A DNA stretch of 64,000 nt from Diabrotica undecimpunctata (lineage: Eukaryota; Arthropoda; Insecta; Coleoptera; Chrysomelidae), in NCBI RefSeq assembly GCF_040954645.1, contig NC_092807.1:27573853-27637852 (forward strand). The letters are read 5' to 3'. This document shows positions 47,201-57,744 of this stretch, piece after piece. Below the pieces are notes generated by a model that was not told where the DNA came from, ran no database searches, and worked only from the letters and a program-made list of their open reading frames with translations. The stretch's first letter is position 1. Each line of letters opens with the position of its first letter. Made by a program: the position numbers and the translations under genes.

Positions 47201-47402
47201 ACTCTAAACCCAAGTTTTGTAAAAATTTCCAACCAGTTCTTCCTACAATGGTCTTTGAAGCACCAGAATCCAATAATCCCAAAATTTCCTTTCCTAAGAC
47301 TTTAACTTTCAAATATGGACGTTCATCTCCTTCGGAATGATGTAAAATAAAGTCTAAAATAGGACGTAGGTTGGTCGAGTCAACGTCGGCAACACCTCTT
47401 CG
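44253..47402 (-). CDS. pol: Gypsy pol polyprotein (protease, RT, RNase H, integrase)
   Basis: Uninterrupted frame; the first Met at 47312 begins 1,019 codons, but the frame is open upstream to the gag overlap, so it is probably made by -1 frameshifting. Residues from that Met: protease LLDSGAS (13-19) and ILILGSDFW (84-92). RT has the DYRKL, DIKSAYWQV and CRMPFGL blocks and YLDDV at 324-328. RNase H has D473, E514 and TDHAS with D539. Integrase zinc finger is H666, H673, C703, C706. Catalytic D736, D796 and E831 give D-34 residues-E. A GPY/F-type module (RWIGPYF) lies near 973-979. All catalytic residues are present. The length is normal for Gypsy pol. Confidence 0.95.
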   Translation of the reverse strand, partial: RRGVADVDSTNLRPILDFILHHSEGDERPYLKVKVLGKEILGLLDSGASKTIVGRTGWKFLQNLGLELDTSKKIVCRVANGQMCESLGECLVPFMVRDRLRVLPVLVILDVPHILILGSDFWRVMGIVPDLRHNEWYFSDAPAMVGSVDHLRGQTILTDAEKSQLEEVINRSRELMGTSLGCTDVTEHVIVCKSAPIKQRYYPVSPVIQSHIDKELEDMLAKGVVERSNSAWSSPILLVKKKVPEGEEPKWRFCVDYRKLNAVTERDGYPLPYISNILNKLKNAHYLSTIDIKSAYWQVPVAKASRPYTAFTVPGRGLFQFCRMPFGLHNAPATWQRLIDRVLGPELEPYVFTYLDDVVIVTKSIEEHVRILEEVFRRLREAKLTVSWDKCQFCRPELKYLGHVVDRNGLHVDGDKVKAMLRIPTPTSVKEVRSIIGTFSWYRRFIPSFATLLAPITAILKKGRKFNWTPSCEESFQKIKECLVSAPILNCPDYNLPFVVQCDASGYGVGAVLLQPGPDGDEVISFLSRSLTRQERNFSTTERECLAVLWAVEKLRPYLEGVPFTVVTDHASLVWLQNLKDPTGRLARWAVRLQQYDFKIVHRKGKEHVVPDLLSRSVPVLDMVEEVVPLPSGDSWYDKLCRKIESNPLKYPQWRMSGGKLYKYIRPSHGFLVEEADNWKEVVPKGQRLEVLKLCHDSPLAGHMGILKTYKRINEKYFWPKLRSDVSRYVGRCSLCAMHKVEQGKPKGFMTPQPKATQPWEIVATDLMGPFPRSTQGYKFILVVMDVFSKFSLVFPLRSSKAVHVVKKIEEEVFLVFGVPRLLLCDNGVQYTSGIFKKMMETYGVSVRYNALYHPQCNPSERYNRTLKTMMATYIADNHKKWDENLAKLACATRTAYHESTGQDPYFINFGRKMVVDGRDFSRKDKLGDPEDEVAKMGYNRSRGLQELFVDVRKRLDKASAKCEKTYNLRRRPEEFQPHQSVWRRNFVLSDAAKYFTKKLAPRWIGPYFVKKKVSPWTYSLEDENGKDQGIWNIKDLRISNPTGDPDRI

Positions 47403-47407
47403 ACCAG

Positions 47408-48806
47408 TTAGGTGCGCTTCCTTCCGTTTCCCGAATTACACGAAGGACAAGTTCTGACTGTAAACCCTTCTTTCTTACACTTAAAACAGTGAACAGCCTC
47501 CTTCTTCATTAGACACCCTACTGCCTTATGGCCTGACTGATTACAACGATAACAGATTAAAGTCCTAAACTTTCCTCTAGCCGACTCCGATTCGGATGAA
47601 GCAACAGGACCCTCACTAACACTACTAAAACTTTCAGCATCCACACTGATATAAGCTAGGTCCTTTTCCAAAGTATTCATTTTCCTACTATTCGGTTCAA
47701 CATAGTTCCTAATACAATCACGTCTTTCCTCCATACTGCGACATAGAACACGAAGTTCCTCCAAGGTAGCTGGCAAAGGATCACGTAATCTATCTTGATA
47801 GAACGGATGCAAATTCCTAATAACTATAGACAATTTAACTTCCTCTGGAACATGACAACGCAAGCGATTAAAGTAACTATTCATTATTGCCAAGTAAACT
47901 CCAATAGTCTCAGACGAATGCTGAGTTCTCCTCCGAAGCTCTTCAAAAAGCGCTTCCCCATGGTGAGCTGACAGGTACTCCCTACGAAACTCTTCAACTA
48001 ATTCAGCCCAACTCCCTACACGTAGACGAACATCTTTATAAAACTGATAGGCTTTATCCGAAAATAAATCTATACCTGATTCCAAAAGTATACTATCTGG
48101 TACATGACGAGCGAGACTCAATTCATTCACCATCTCAAAAAATGCAGAAATAGACATACCCCTAGCAGAACCTGAAAACTTTTCTATTCCCCATTTATGA
48201 GGAAGTATCATCCCAGAAGAAAAACTAGAGACAGACCCTGAAAAAAACATTATTACCAGCTTGTGACATCGCTCCAGGAGAAGAAGCATGAACTTGTCCT
48301 ACCCCTGCCTGAAAAGACTGATTTAAAACCGAAATCACATCGAGCGCTACTGGTACCGAACCAGATCCGATTGGATGCTGCTTATCATGTAAATCCTGTG
48401 ACAACTTCAAAATCTCAGCAAGAAAGTCTGACTTAACAACCTGGGCTGCGTCTGCATCATCACCTGTTGGCATTACCATAAGATCAATTCTCCCCAAGAC
48501 ATGGTTAATCTGTGTCCGCAATCTCAAGGACTCAGCACAAGTAGGAGTTCCGGCAAACTTTCCAACAGCCGTATTCAGCTCCGCAAGTTTAGTCTCGATT
48601 GCAGTTTTATCCTGTGAAAAGGTGAATGGGTGCTCAGGATATCTAAAGCTTTCATTTGCTGCCTCACGACTAAGTGCATCAGACAGACTAGACCTCACAG
48701 ACTCAACAGTGCCAGTAGACACTCCACGAATTTTGAGTTCATATTCCAGTTCCTCTTTCCTTAAGTAGTTGGGTACAAGTTTTCGCACCATCTTGCCAAA
48801 GTTCAA
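47408..48806 (-). pseudogene. gag: Gypsy gag, broken by a one-base indel
   Basis: Two overlapping frames: 48225-48806 (193 codons) and 47408-48289. They belong to one protein separated by a single-base length change in a seven-base T run (48241-48247). N-terminal part: LRKEELEYELKIRGV, a SAP-like motif common in arthropod Gypsy gags. Middle: capsid-like helices (FYKDVRLRVGSWAELVEEFR, LSIVIRNLHPFYQDRL). C-terminus: a zinc knuckle CYRCNQSGHKAVGC and a second, CFKCKKEGFTVRTC, in which Phe replaces the zinc-binding His. Gag would package the RNA. The break could be a sequencing error in a homopolymer. Confidence 0.85.
47426..47432 (-). promoter_or_regulatory. -1 ribosomal frameshift site GGGAAAC
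   Basis: In the gag frame the site reads G GGA AAC, a canonical X XXY YYZ slippery heptamer, eight codons before the gag stop. A -1 slip enters the pol frame directly. A possible downstream stem, TGGTCGA with TCGACCA (7 bp, 21-nt loop), starts about 19 nt later, which is further than usual. Confidence 0.75.
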
Positions 48807-49432
48807 AATTTAAAAAAAAATGTATCAACCGAAAGGAGCAAATATTCAAACAAAATCAAGATATAAGTAAAAATATTAACACACAGGTACAGTTTACTTT
48901 ATTAATGGGAGCAAACCAAAAGCAAAATAAAAGTAATAGTCGCTTTATTCAATCTATAAAATTTCACAAAAGATTTTCAAAATTTCATTGTTTCAGAACA
49001 AATTACAAGTCACAACATAATCTCAAAAAAAAAAGATTTTACATTCCCTAACATAAGTAAGTTAAACCACAATGTAGAATTTCGAAGTCCAACTTCTCAA
49101 AAAAATAAATTTGAACTCCAACTGAAATAGAAATATTTCAAAGTCCTAATATATCCATAATTCTTCTAAGTTCCACAACACCACTTCAAAGTATCTTCTT
49201 TTAAGTTCCATTTTTGGCTTCTTCCAACTTCACGTCACACAAAAAAAAACTAGTAAGCACTTCTTGGCATACACTTCCACTAAACACGAAGTTCTAAGAC
49301 TACTACTAAGTGCAAAACCAGTGGTAAAGTAAATAAATCAAAGTTAGTCAATTAAAGCCCAAACACGTTAGGTTAACTAATTAAAAGGAATCTACACAAG
49401 GGGTTGACAAAAAAAAGGTTAATTAATTAAGT
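48807..49432. other. Gypsy 5' leader
   Basis: About 0.6 kb between the primer-binding site and the gag start; no coding capacity. Packaging signals are expected here but cannot be recognised. Confidence 0.6.
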
Positions 49433-49450
49433 GCCCCACGTTGGGCGCCA
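49433..49450 (-). promoter_or_regulatory. tRNA primer-binding site
   Basis: Minus-strand TGGCGCCCAACGTGGGGC begins 5 nt after the 5' LTR. The TGGCGCC start and position are typical of an LTR-element PBS. The priming tRNA cannot be assigned without a search. Confidence 0.8.
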
Positions 49451-49455
49451 AAATA

Positions 49456-51162
49456 TGTGGCGTACAAAACCGAATCTATATAAAAAAAATTATAAAATGT
49501 ACCAAATATAAATCAGACGTACACCCGGAAAGAAAAGTACTATACGGTGACAGTCTGGGAATGGCTCGCGGCTAGACAAAACAGTGGAGATGGTCGTGCG
49601 GTCCACAAAACAAAAAAAATCCGAAGTTATATCAGGGGCGCCAGGTAAATTGGCCCACAGCCTTCCCTACGTTACTATTCAATAAACCACCAACTTACCA
49701 ATAGGTTTACTACTAAAATACTAAGTAACAGTATACAACCTGAATAAATAAAAAAAAAATAAATGAAATTGTCAGATTAGAATTTAGTCAATTTTAATAA
49801 ATAGATTCCCAAAATAGTTGAAAATAAATACATACATACTACATATTACAATATTATTTAACTTTACCATAGGCTTAATAAAAAAATAATATAAAAATGC
49901 GGCTTCTACTTGCCTAACAAAAATTCATAAGTTATTTCTATTTAACAGAACAAAATGAAAGGTAAGACGTATCAAAAGTACCGGACGCTAAGGGGTGTGC
50001 GGTTCAATACCAACCAAAAAAAATAATTAACGCAAATAGGACACCACGTGAGCTCAAGTGCGTGCGCAGAAAATAATATAAAAAAAATAAATCTCAAATA
50101 TATAACCCCCCCTTAGACGCAGTTTACAAAATTAAAATAGGTATGTGTAAATATTGAATTAATAAAATAAACCGCAAATTATCTTTAAAAAAAATCTGTA
50201 AAGTATTTGTAAATATGAAAATAAAAACTAACAGCAAATAATCTTTAAAAAAACTATTGTATTCCGCAAACCAAATTAGACGGCGCTTAAATCTTCCGTT
50301 GAAAATTAATTATCGATCCATACCTCGAATTTTCATATACTTCACCGCGTGGAATTCCAGTTATAGTTCAGCGTGTCTTCAATCCAAAATCCCATACGCT
50401 TGTCGCTGTACATAGACTTGTGTGACAATGTTGAAAAGTTAAAAATTACAGCCAGACGGAAAAATACGAAGAAGAAGAAGCAGAAAAAAACAAACAAACC
50501 AACCAACCAACCCCTTCTTAGCCAGATTAGGGGTTTGAAATATCCCAAATTGGACCGAAGCGTAGCCGGCTATTTGGACTCGTGATTAAGGCTAATTTCT
50601 TGATCTAAATACGACTCCCGGTATTCACGTGTACTGTAGATCCGCTTTTTTTAGCGAAATTGTGGATATTCCAAAAAAAACCCTTCCACGAAGGCAGCAA
50701 ATCCCCTTGAATATCCACACGGTTCGGACTAGTCCAGATCCCACATGGAACAGCAGCAAAAGCAAAAAAACAAAAATGCCGTTTTTAATCTAGCCCAACC
50801 TTTCAGTAACACTCTCAAACCTGGAATCACTTTCTTTCCGTCGTCTTTCCGAACACTTGACAACTTGACACACGGAGGTCACCGAATAATACCGAGATTC
50901 AAAAATTTCAATTTTATGATCCCAATTCTTCCAAGATAACTCTAGAAAGAACGATCTAAATTAGTTTCTTCACAAAAAAGAGGACGTGTTCCCTTAACTT
51001 CAGCACAATTTGCCAGACATTACCCCTATTTGAAAATTACTAATTTTATTTTCGCCACCTTGCTTATAATATATTATAGGCAACCGCTCTTACACGTCCT
51101 GAATTATTTAAATTTTGATAAAATAGAGGTGGGACTTTCTACTTTAAATTTGGAACGTAACA
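49456..51162 (-). repeat. Gypsy 5' LTR (right copy)
   Basis: 1,707 bp, pair of 41622-43328. It would contain the element promoter; I could not single out a TATA box with confidence. Confidence 0.95.
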
Positions 51163-52424
51163 AGATTGGTGTTTACAAGAGCTTTTAGATTTCCTTTTCT
51201 GTTTCGTCTAAGAGTTCCTGTAGAATGAGTTTTTCTTTCCAAAAGGAATTTTGACAGCAAAATGCTGTTGTAGAAGTTATCAAGGAATAAATGATGGCCT
51301 TTATCCAAATAAGGTTCCATAAGTTGCAGTTGCAGGTTTCATCTGATCCGCAGAGATCTTTCGCGCAGCAGTTTCCAAAACTACAATTGCCATTTGGATC
51401 GCCAACCTTCGAAAGGAGACGGCGCAATGAGAAGAAGAAGTTGCAGTACTAACGACTCAATTTTAGATAATCCTTCTACATCTTCGGATTTTCCTTTATA
51501 AATTTTTATATTCAATACGTATCCGTCTGCTGTACATAGCTAGTAGAACTTAATGTCATATTTCGCTTTTTTCCTTTGATATACACCCGAAAACTCAGAC
51601 GACCACGAAAGAGAAGCAATGATTCATCTAGTGACATTTCTTCTGCAGGGTAATAAGCTTTTTGAAAATTGAGTAATAGTTTATCGAGCAGAGGATTGAC
51701 TTTTTTCAGTGGATCAGTTCCTGTTGTTTCCTCTTTACAAGCACAGCTAAAACACCGCAGCATTTCTCCAAATCTTCTACCAGATAGGGTGTAATGAAAA
51801 CTGGTGCATAATAAAGTGGATTCATTGAAAACAACTTCCTTACAGAGGGGTATTTTATTTGACCCTGTAATATGCATATAGCTAAAAATGATTGAAGTTC
51901 CTCCATAGTAAATGGCCTAATGGATGCTTGTCTGCTGTATTTTTGCTTGTGCCTATTTACATTAGTCAATATTTCAATGTATTTGTTCATTGAATCAAGA
52001 ATTAGCTCCATAATTTCTTGATCCCAAAATTTTAAAAAAAATAGTCTGTAGCTTTAGGAGTATCTGTGTTAAAATTATGATGAAGGCCACTTTGGGAATC
52101 GTCAAACAAAAAATCTGGAATATCTGCGGCAATATCATCCCACTCGTTATCAGTTCCAATATCGCCCATCTCTAGCAAATTTTGTATATCATTACCTGTT
52201 TCGTCATTTTCTGGCTCAACTCTGTCTTCGTGATTTTTGTTTGAAAACAGATTCTCGTTTCCCAACGAATCTTCACCACTACTGGGTTGATATGATGGAT
52301 CTTGTAATGCATCATCAGAGCTATAAGGTTCTAATTCAGAACTTTCAAATTGATCTGTGCTCACTTCATCCATAAGTCCAAGAAGCCTTGCTTCTTCTCT
52401 AGAATCCATTTTCTGTAAAAACAA
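51163..52424 (-). pseudogene. piggyBac transposase, 5' part
   Basis: Met near 52424 or the inner Met of MDSREEARLLGLMDEVS starts an acidic N-terminal domain (52032-52424). A frameshift in an A-run (52028-52035) leads to IMELILDSMNKYIEIL, RPFTMEELQSFLAICILQGQ, YPSVRKLFSMNPLYY. Another shift leads to LLDKLLLNFQKAYYPAEEMS, LDESLLLFRGRLSFRVYIKG (first catalytic Asp block). Nearer the Gypsy end comes YLDKGHHLFLDNFYNSILLS (DNFY/NS, second Asp), then the NRKGN block at the junction. At least three frameshifts plus a LINE tail insertion at 51345-51437. Confidence 0.85.
51345..51437 (+). pseudogene. LINE 3' tail inserted in the piggyBac transposase
   Basis: Plus strand reads AEIFRAAVSKTTIAIWIANL then R K E T A Q and stop, followed by GAAGAAGAAG. 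This is the terminal 27 codons and tail of the common LINE family, about 90 bp in all. It interrupts the transposase between its LCTADGY-like and YLDKGHH blocks. Confidence 0.85.
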
Positions 52425-52869
52425 AAAATAGTATATTTACCGAAAATATAACCTCAACATTTTATTAGTCTCTACTACTGATAAGCAGCATACAAATTAC
52501 TTAATAGCACAATCGTAATAAAACAATTACTTACTTTTATTATTCTCCAACAAATCTAGTCAAAATAAACAAAACACCAACAAAAAACAACAAAAATTAA
52601 GTGATATAGTACCACGTGCTCGCCGCCTAACACACGTCTAATATTTCAAAGCTAAACTGACCGACACGGACAGTTCACAATATTTTATGTTATTGGCTGG
52701 GACACCTAAGGTGCTTAAATAGTATTTCATGTACAAAAATGTGCGTGGTAAGCCGCTTTGCGTTTTGGCCCTTTGTCCCAGAAAGTAGAGCGGCATATGC
52801 CGCTTTGTTCGCGAACGTGTTAAATGCATTACAAAACTTTAAAGTCACAATTAACAGTAATATATTCAT

Positions 52870-53250
52870 AATAAAAATTTTTCAACACTGACAAAATTAT
52901 CAGCTTTATCTTATGATATTCCATTCGTATGGGTTAAGAGACATTCAGACATATTGGGTAATAGCATTGCGGATGCGGATTCAATAGCTAAAAATAAACT
53001 AAAGCACCCACATACATTAAAAGAAGACTTTAACACATGTGATCTCCTTGCATACCTAAAACAGGATATTAAATTTAAATGTGATAGACATTGGATTCAG
53101 TTCGGTAAAACTACAGGCACTAATTTAAATTACAGCCAATAGTGACTGCGAATCAATGTTGTAAAGTTGTTACACTAAGTAGAAATACAGTGTCGACCAT
53201 CCTATGATTAAAAGTAGATTATGGATGTTTTTACGATCTATTCAACCTAC
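52870..53250 (+). pseudogene. RNase H-type LINE fragment, left part
   Basis: Encodes LSYDIPFVWVKRHSDILGNS and IADADSIAKNKL, the C-terminal (H..GN..AD..A) end of an RNase H domain, then a degraded stretch. Interrupted at about 53250 by another LINE; resumes at 54716. Confidence 0.75.
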
Positions 53251-53254
53251 ATAA

Positions 53255-54715
53255 AAAGAGTAAAGAAATGGCAGGGCTTCAAAAAGGAAACCACAATACA
53301 ACTCTTTTAGATAAAAATGAAAATACTATGATAACGACTGACGAAAAGCTAAAACAATAGAAAGAATATATGGAAAAACTCTTGGACAACGAAAGAGGAA
53401 ACCTACAAGACATATCTTACGAGGACAGAAGCATGTATAGAAATTACAAAGGAAGAAATATTGTATGCACTGGTGATCACTGGAAAAAGCCCGGGGCTAG
53501 ATCAACTGCCTATTGATATCCTTAAAATAATAGAAAACAAGTACATGGATGTCCTCTTAAAGCTCTTTAATAAAATTTATCAGTCGGGTGACATACCCAA
53601 TGAATAGTTGACTTTAAAATTTACTTGTCTCCCAAAAAAGAAAAATGCTAGGGAATGCACCGACCACCGCACCATAAGCCTGATGTCTCACACACTCAAA
53701 ATATTTTTTAAGATTATTCATAATCGCATTTACCAAATACTTAATATGGATATTGTAGAAACCCAATTTGGATTCCGTAGGGGCGTAGGTACCCGTGAAG
53801 CTCTCTTGGCATTCAACGTACTAATCCAGAGATGCTTGGATGTAAACCAAGATATGTACGTCTGTTCGTAAGACATGTAAGTCCGCCGCAAAGAGCTAAT
53901 GGACGTCCTTAAAGCAAAACAATTACAGTAGAATAACCTTCGAATTATAACAATATATTATATACAGAAGGCACACATACGCATTAATGAACACACATCA
54001 AAAGAGTTCAAAATTAAAATAGGAGTGCGACAAGGGTGTGTATTGTCACCACTACTATTTAATGCATACTCTAAAGAAATTATGAAAGCCTGACAATTAA
54101 TGGTAAAACTTTAGAACAAGTTGAAAACTACAATTATCTTGGCACAATAATTAATGACACAAACGATTACTCCAAAGAAATTACAGTTCGAATAGATAAA
54201 GCACGAATAAACTTCAATAAAATGAGAAGGGTACTTTGTGCAAGAGAACTGAAATTAGACTTGGGATTAAGCTAGCAAGGTGTTATATTTTCTCGACTCC
54301 GCTTTACAGGATAGAAGCATGGACAATTAACGCGTCAACTACTAACAAGTTGGAAACATTTGAACTGTGAGTATATAAAAGAATTTTAAAGATATCATGG
54401 ACCGAGCATGTAACAAATAACGAAGTCGTTAGAAGAGTTAACAAAAGAATGGAAATATTGGAAACCGTCAAGACACGAAAGCTGCAATATGGGGTGTGTT
54501 ATGCATAATCAAATATACAACATACTTCAATTGATTATACAAGGGAAAATCCAGGGCAAGAGAAGTGTAGGGAGGAGAAGAATTTCATGGATGCGTAACT
54601 TGAGGGAATGGTACGGATGCACATCAGTCGAACTATTCAGAGCGGCAGCATCTAAGATTATAATAGCCATGATGATTGCCAACCTTTATCGCGGAGATTG
54701 CACGTGAAGAAGAAG
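53255..54715 (+). pseudogene. LINE RT to 3' end, inserted copy
   Basis: Blocks: TGKSPGLDQLPIDILKI, RTISLMSHTLKIFFKIIHNR, TQFGFRRGVGTREALLAFNV, FKIKIGVRQGCVLSPLLFNA, VENYNYLGTIIND, QIYNILQLIIQGKIQGKRSV, GRRRISWMRNLREWYG, IIIAMMIANLYRG; tail GTGAAGAAGAAG. The YADD block is lost in a deletion near 54090. An imperfect duplication TGGATGTTTTT...TACATAAAA at 53218-53255 and 54718-54748 marks the insertion. Confidence 0.85.
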
Positions 54716-54975
54716 ATGGATGTTTTTGAACCATCTACATAAAATCGGAATTCCCCCATCAGACAGATGTGAGTGTGGAACTATTATAGCTGATCTAAAT
54801 CACATATTCTTTAACTGTCCCCTACATGTCAATTCAAGTAAGTAGCTGCAGGAATTGCTAAAAGTAGGTTTAAAAACGCCATTAAACTTAAATTTACTAT
54901 TAAGTGAATATATTTCAAAAATTTTTAAATTGGTTATGGTATTTTTGAAAAAAATTAAATTAAATGTGTGAATAA
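54716..54975 (+). pseudogene. RNase H-type LINE fragment, right part
   Basis: Reads HLHKIGIPPSDRCECGTIIA, DLNHIFFNCPLHV, LLLSEYISKIFKLVMVFLKK. This is the C-terminal Cys/His motif and tail of the element begun at 52870. Confidence 0.8.
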
Positions 54976-55149
54976 AATATTTGATCGTTTGAATGGATAT
55001 TTCCTTTGTATGTGTACCTATTTATTGCCCACCTATCTAACCGTGGTTTATGTCTTGTGTGTTATAATGAAGTCCCTCTGATGAATCCCAGAGCGTGAAA
55101 ATTGTTCTCCCTGTACAATCCTAAATGAATGAATACTAATATGTATGTA

Positions 55150-55258
55150 AATTACTATTTAAATGGGAATAAGCCACAATTAAAGGTTAAAATACGTTTA
55201 TTGACGTTTCAATTTTCACTTCGGAAATCGTTCTCAAAATACAAACATTAGTAAATTA
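55150..55258 (-). repeat. Dispersed repeat, single copy of the 30.8-kb foldback arm
   Basis: TACTATTTAAATGGGAATAA through CAAAATACAAACATTAG matches each arm of 30796-31005. The minus strand at 55205-55237 has TTGAGAAC, stem-loop, then GAAACG. Confidence 0.8.
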
Positions 55259-56745
55259 ATATGTATGTAATTAGGTGGTTAAAACAAGGCTTAACCAAGG
55301 CTAAAATACAAAAAAACATGTACATGATAAGGTAGGACTCCACTGCGGTTGATAGCCCGTAGAAGTGTCTGTGAGGACTTGTTGATAGGAACTGATTCAG
55401 TTGCAACGATGATTTGTTTATGTTACCAAATCGCTTTTGAAATAGAAGTAATGTTACAGGTTTAATATTTCCTTTGTTTATTTTCCTTATGTGGTCAATG
55501 AAACTAGAAATAAAATAGACAATAAATTGGCTTTGAATTTATTTTATAAAAACATACTTAGTTATAGTTTCATAAAGGGCTTGATTTTTCTTCTGGTAGT
55601 ATCTTCATGTATCTTTCAAATTGTTCTTCTTTAGGTTATTGTTTTTTTATCAAATGTTTTCTTTATCAAAACTGTCACCTGTTAGGTTAATGGCAGGGTA
55701 TGCTTATCTTGAGTGACATGATATTTAGTCTCTTCTTACAGGTTATTTGACATCAACTTCTAAAGGTCAATTTATTGGTTCATGGAACTAAAAGTTGTAC
55801 TTTGAATTGTTGGTCCTAATAGGTTGGAGACAGGATATCTTGTCATCAGTTAGTTTAAAAGTTGGATTTGTGGGTTTTTTTGAGTTGTTTTTTTTTGAGG
55901 AAAAAAGTTGAGATTTTTGGGTTCACATGTGCCAAGGGTACTGAATATAAAGGAAATTTCTGGATTTAAAACTCAATTTCACCTCAACAGGATCAGGAAT
56001 CAATTCTATTTGTAAAATAGGCGCTTATAGCGAATTAAATTCTTGATTAAGAATTATTTTACATTAAGGTCACCTTACATCAACGGTAAGTCCTATCTAA
56101 GACCTATTATTCCATCAATCACAACTTAAACACTTTCTAAGACTATTCTTTTACTTTCAGACCTTATACTTTTATTTTATATTCTTCTCCTCCTTCAAAA
56201 CTTCTATTTGGTTTACTTTTTATTGGCTTCCATACAAGCTGTTCGTCGTTTGGATCTACAACTTCAAGAAGCTGATTGTAGGGTTATTGGATATATAGAA
56301 GACCAAGCTATAGACCCTAAGAAGGAAAGTGAACAATAAACTTGGTGAGAATTAACCATTTTACCTTTCCTGCAACCATCTTGTCTACCTTATCATATTT
56401 GGAATAATACTAGTCACACATTCAAATAGTTTATCTGTGGTTACATACAACTGATGTATTTATAATAACCTTCTCTTCCACCAGACGTTTAGATAATTGA
56501 AACTATTGATATCTGAAATAAAAGTAACCTTAAATTATAATTAGTAGTTTAAAGTATAATTAGATTAAATTAGATCACAAGTAAAGTTAGATATTTAGTT
56601 ACTAATTAGGGGTATAGATTACAAGGTTTATTTAATTTAGTTAAGTTAGTGTTAGAAACTTAGTAGGAATAAATTACCACAAAATACAAACGGTGTGATA
56701 TAATATTAAGTTAGAAACTTACCGTTGACAAAGTAGTGTACACCT

Positions 56746-56747
<2 letters not shown>
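55259..56747. other. No supported gene
   Basis: T/G-rich then A/T-rich sequence with no recognisable frame or repeat. Confidence 0.5.

Positions 56748-56815
<68 letters not shown>
56748..56815. repeat. (AT)n microsatellite
   Basis: About 33 AT units. Confidence 0.95.
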
Positions 56816-56817
<2 letters not shown>

Positions 56818-57660
56818 TATACATACATATACGCTGGGGTTATTCAAATCATTGTAATAATCCATATTCTTTGCTCTAAGCATTAAATTAACCTCACTAT
56901 TGAATAAAAATTTAAACTATAAACATAAAGTGTAGTTCTTGACAGGTGACAACAACACCTCCGCTGGGTTATGGCTAATGGTCTGATATGCGGCATTATT
57001 CGATAAATTGGGCCATAACATTTTACCCACCCCACTCTCCGGGTATATATTGGATTTAAACCAAATCTTAAAGAGCTGGTCCGACTATTTACCACCTTTA
57101 AATTTCAAAATAGAATACTTTTGTAACAGTAATCCCACGAAATAGCGTATTTTAATACGTCCGTGATGCTCGCCTCAGAATTTTACTATAGAGAGACTCA
57201 TAGTCCAAGGAAAACCGGATGGAAAAAAAGTCGAGGGCAGTCATCAACCCGATAGAATGATACAGTCGACATGTTATTAAACATGAACTTTGTTAATGCG
57301 GTACGTGCCATCCAAAATATGGATAGTATTAGAGAACTTGAATACCTGAATATATATTTAATTTTAATTTTTAATATAATTAATAAAATAAAGATCTCAT
57401 AGCAGACATATACACTATAAATTCCCAGCCGTATAAAAATTCCCTTCTCATTTTTAAAATTTTGTTGGTTAAGAAAGCAGCTATTATTAAAATTCCTCCT
57501 GTCTAGAGCACTCCAATTATTTTGTTAACGATCAATATTTTATTAATTAATATTCATTGGGTAAATCTAGTTTCAAGGAAATACGGCTAATCAATATTGA
57601 AAATTATAGGGTGCACCTTAATGTACCAGAAAAATTATAAAAATATAAATAATAAAATTA
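56816..57660. other. No supported gene
   Basis: Nothing I can identify; short frames here lack motifs. Confidence 0.5.
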
Positions 57661-57662
57661 TG

Positions 57663-57663
<1 letters not shown>

Positions 57664-57737
<74 letters not shown>
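57664..57737. repeat. (AT)n microsatellite
   Basis: About 37 AT units, adjacent to a PLE-like terminus. Confidence 0.95.
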
Positions 57738-57740
<3 letters not shown>

Positions 57741-57744
57741 TACT

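Larger units (their letters stand above)
41622..51162 (-). mobile_element. Gypsy-type LTR retrotransposon, nearly intact
   Basis: 9,541 bp on the minus strand with two 1,707-bp LTRs beginning TGTGGCGTAC and ending AACGTAACA. AGAT duplicated at 41618-41621 and 51163-51166. In transcriptional order: 5' LTR (right), primer-binding site, gag, pol (protease, RT, RNase H, integrase), polypurine tract, 3' LTR (left). No envelope-like frame was found between pol and the 3' LTR (43329-44252). All LTR stretches I compared were identical, which points to a recent insertion. Confidence 0.95.
40641..52819 (-). mobile_element. piggyBac-like element split by a Gypsy insertion
   Basis: TTAA duplications at 40637-40640 and 52820-52823 flank terminal inverted repeats beginning CACGTTCGCG. 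Subterminal ACAAAGCGGYAYATGCCGCT occurs inverted at both ends (about 40837 and 52790). Without the Gypsy insertion the element would be about 2.6 kb, normal for the family. The transposase is on the minus strand; its 5' part lies at 51163-52424 and its 3' part at 41008-41621. Confidence 0.9.

Noticed and set aside
44253..47312. 1,019-codon frame as a host gene
   Set aside because: Protease, RT, RNase H and integrase motifs with flanking LTRs, PBS and PPT make it retrotransposon pol.
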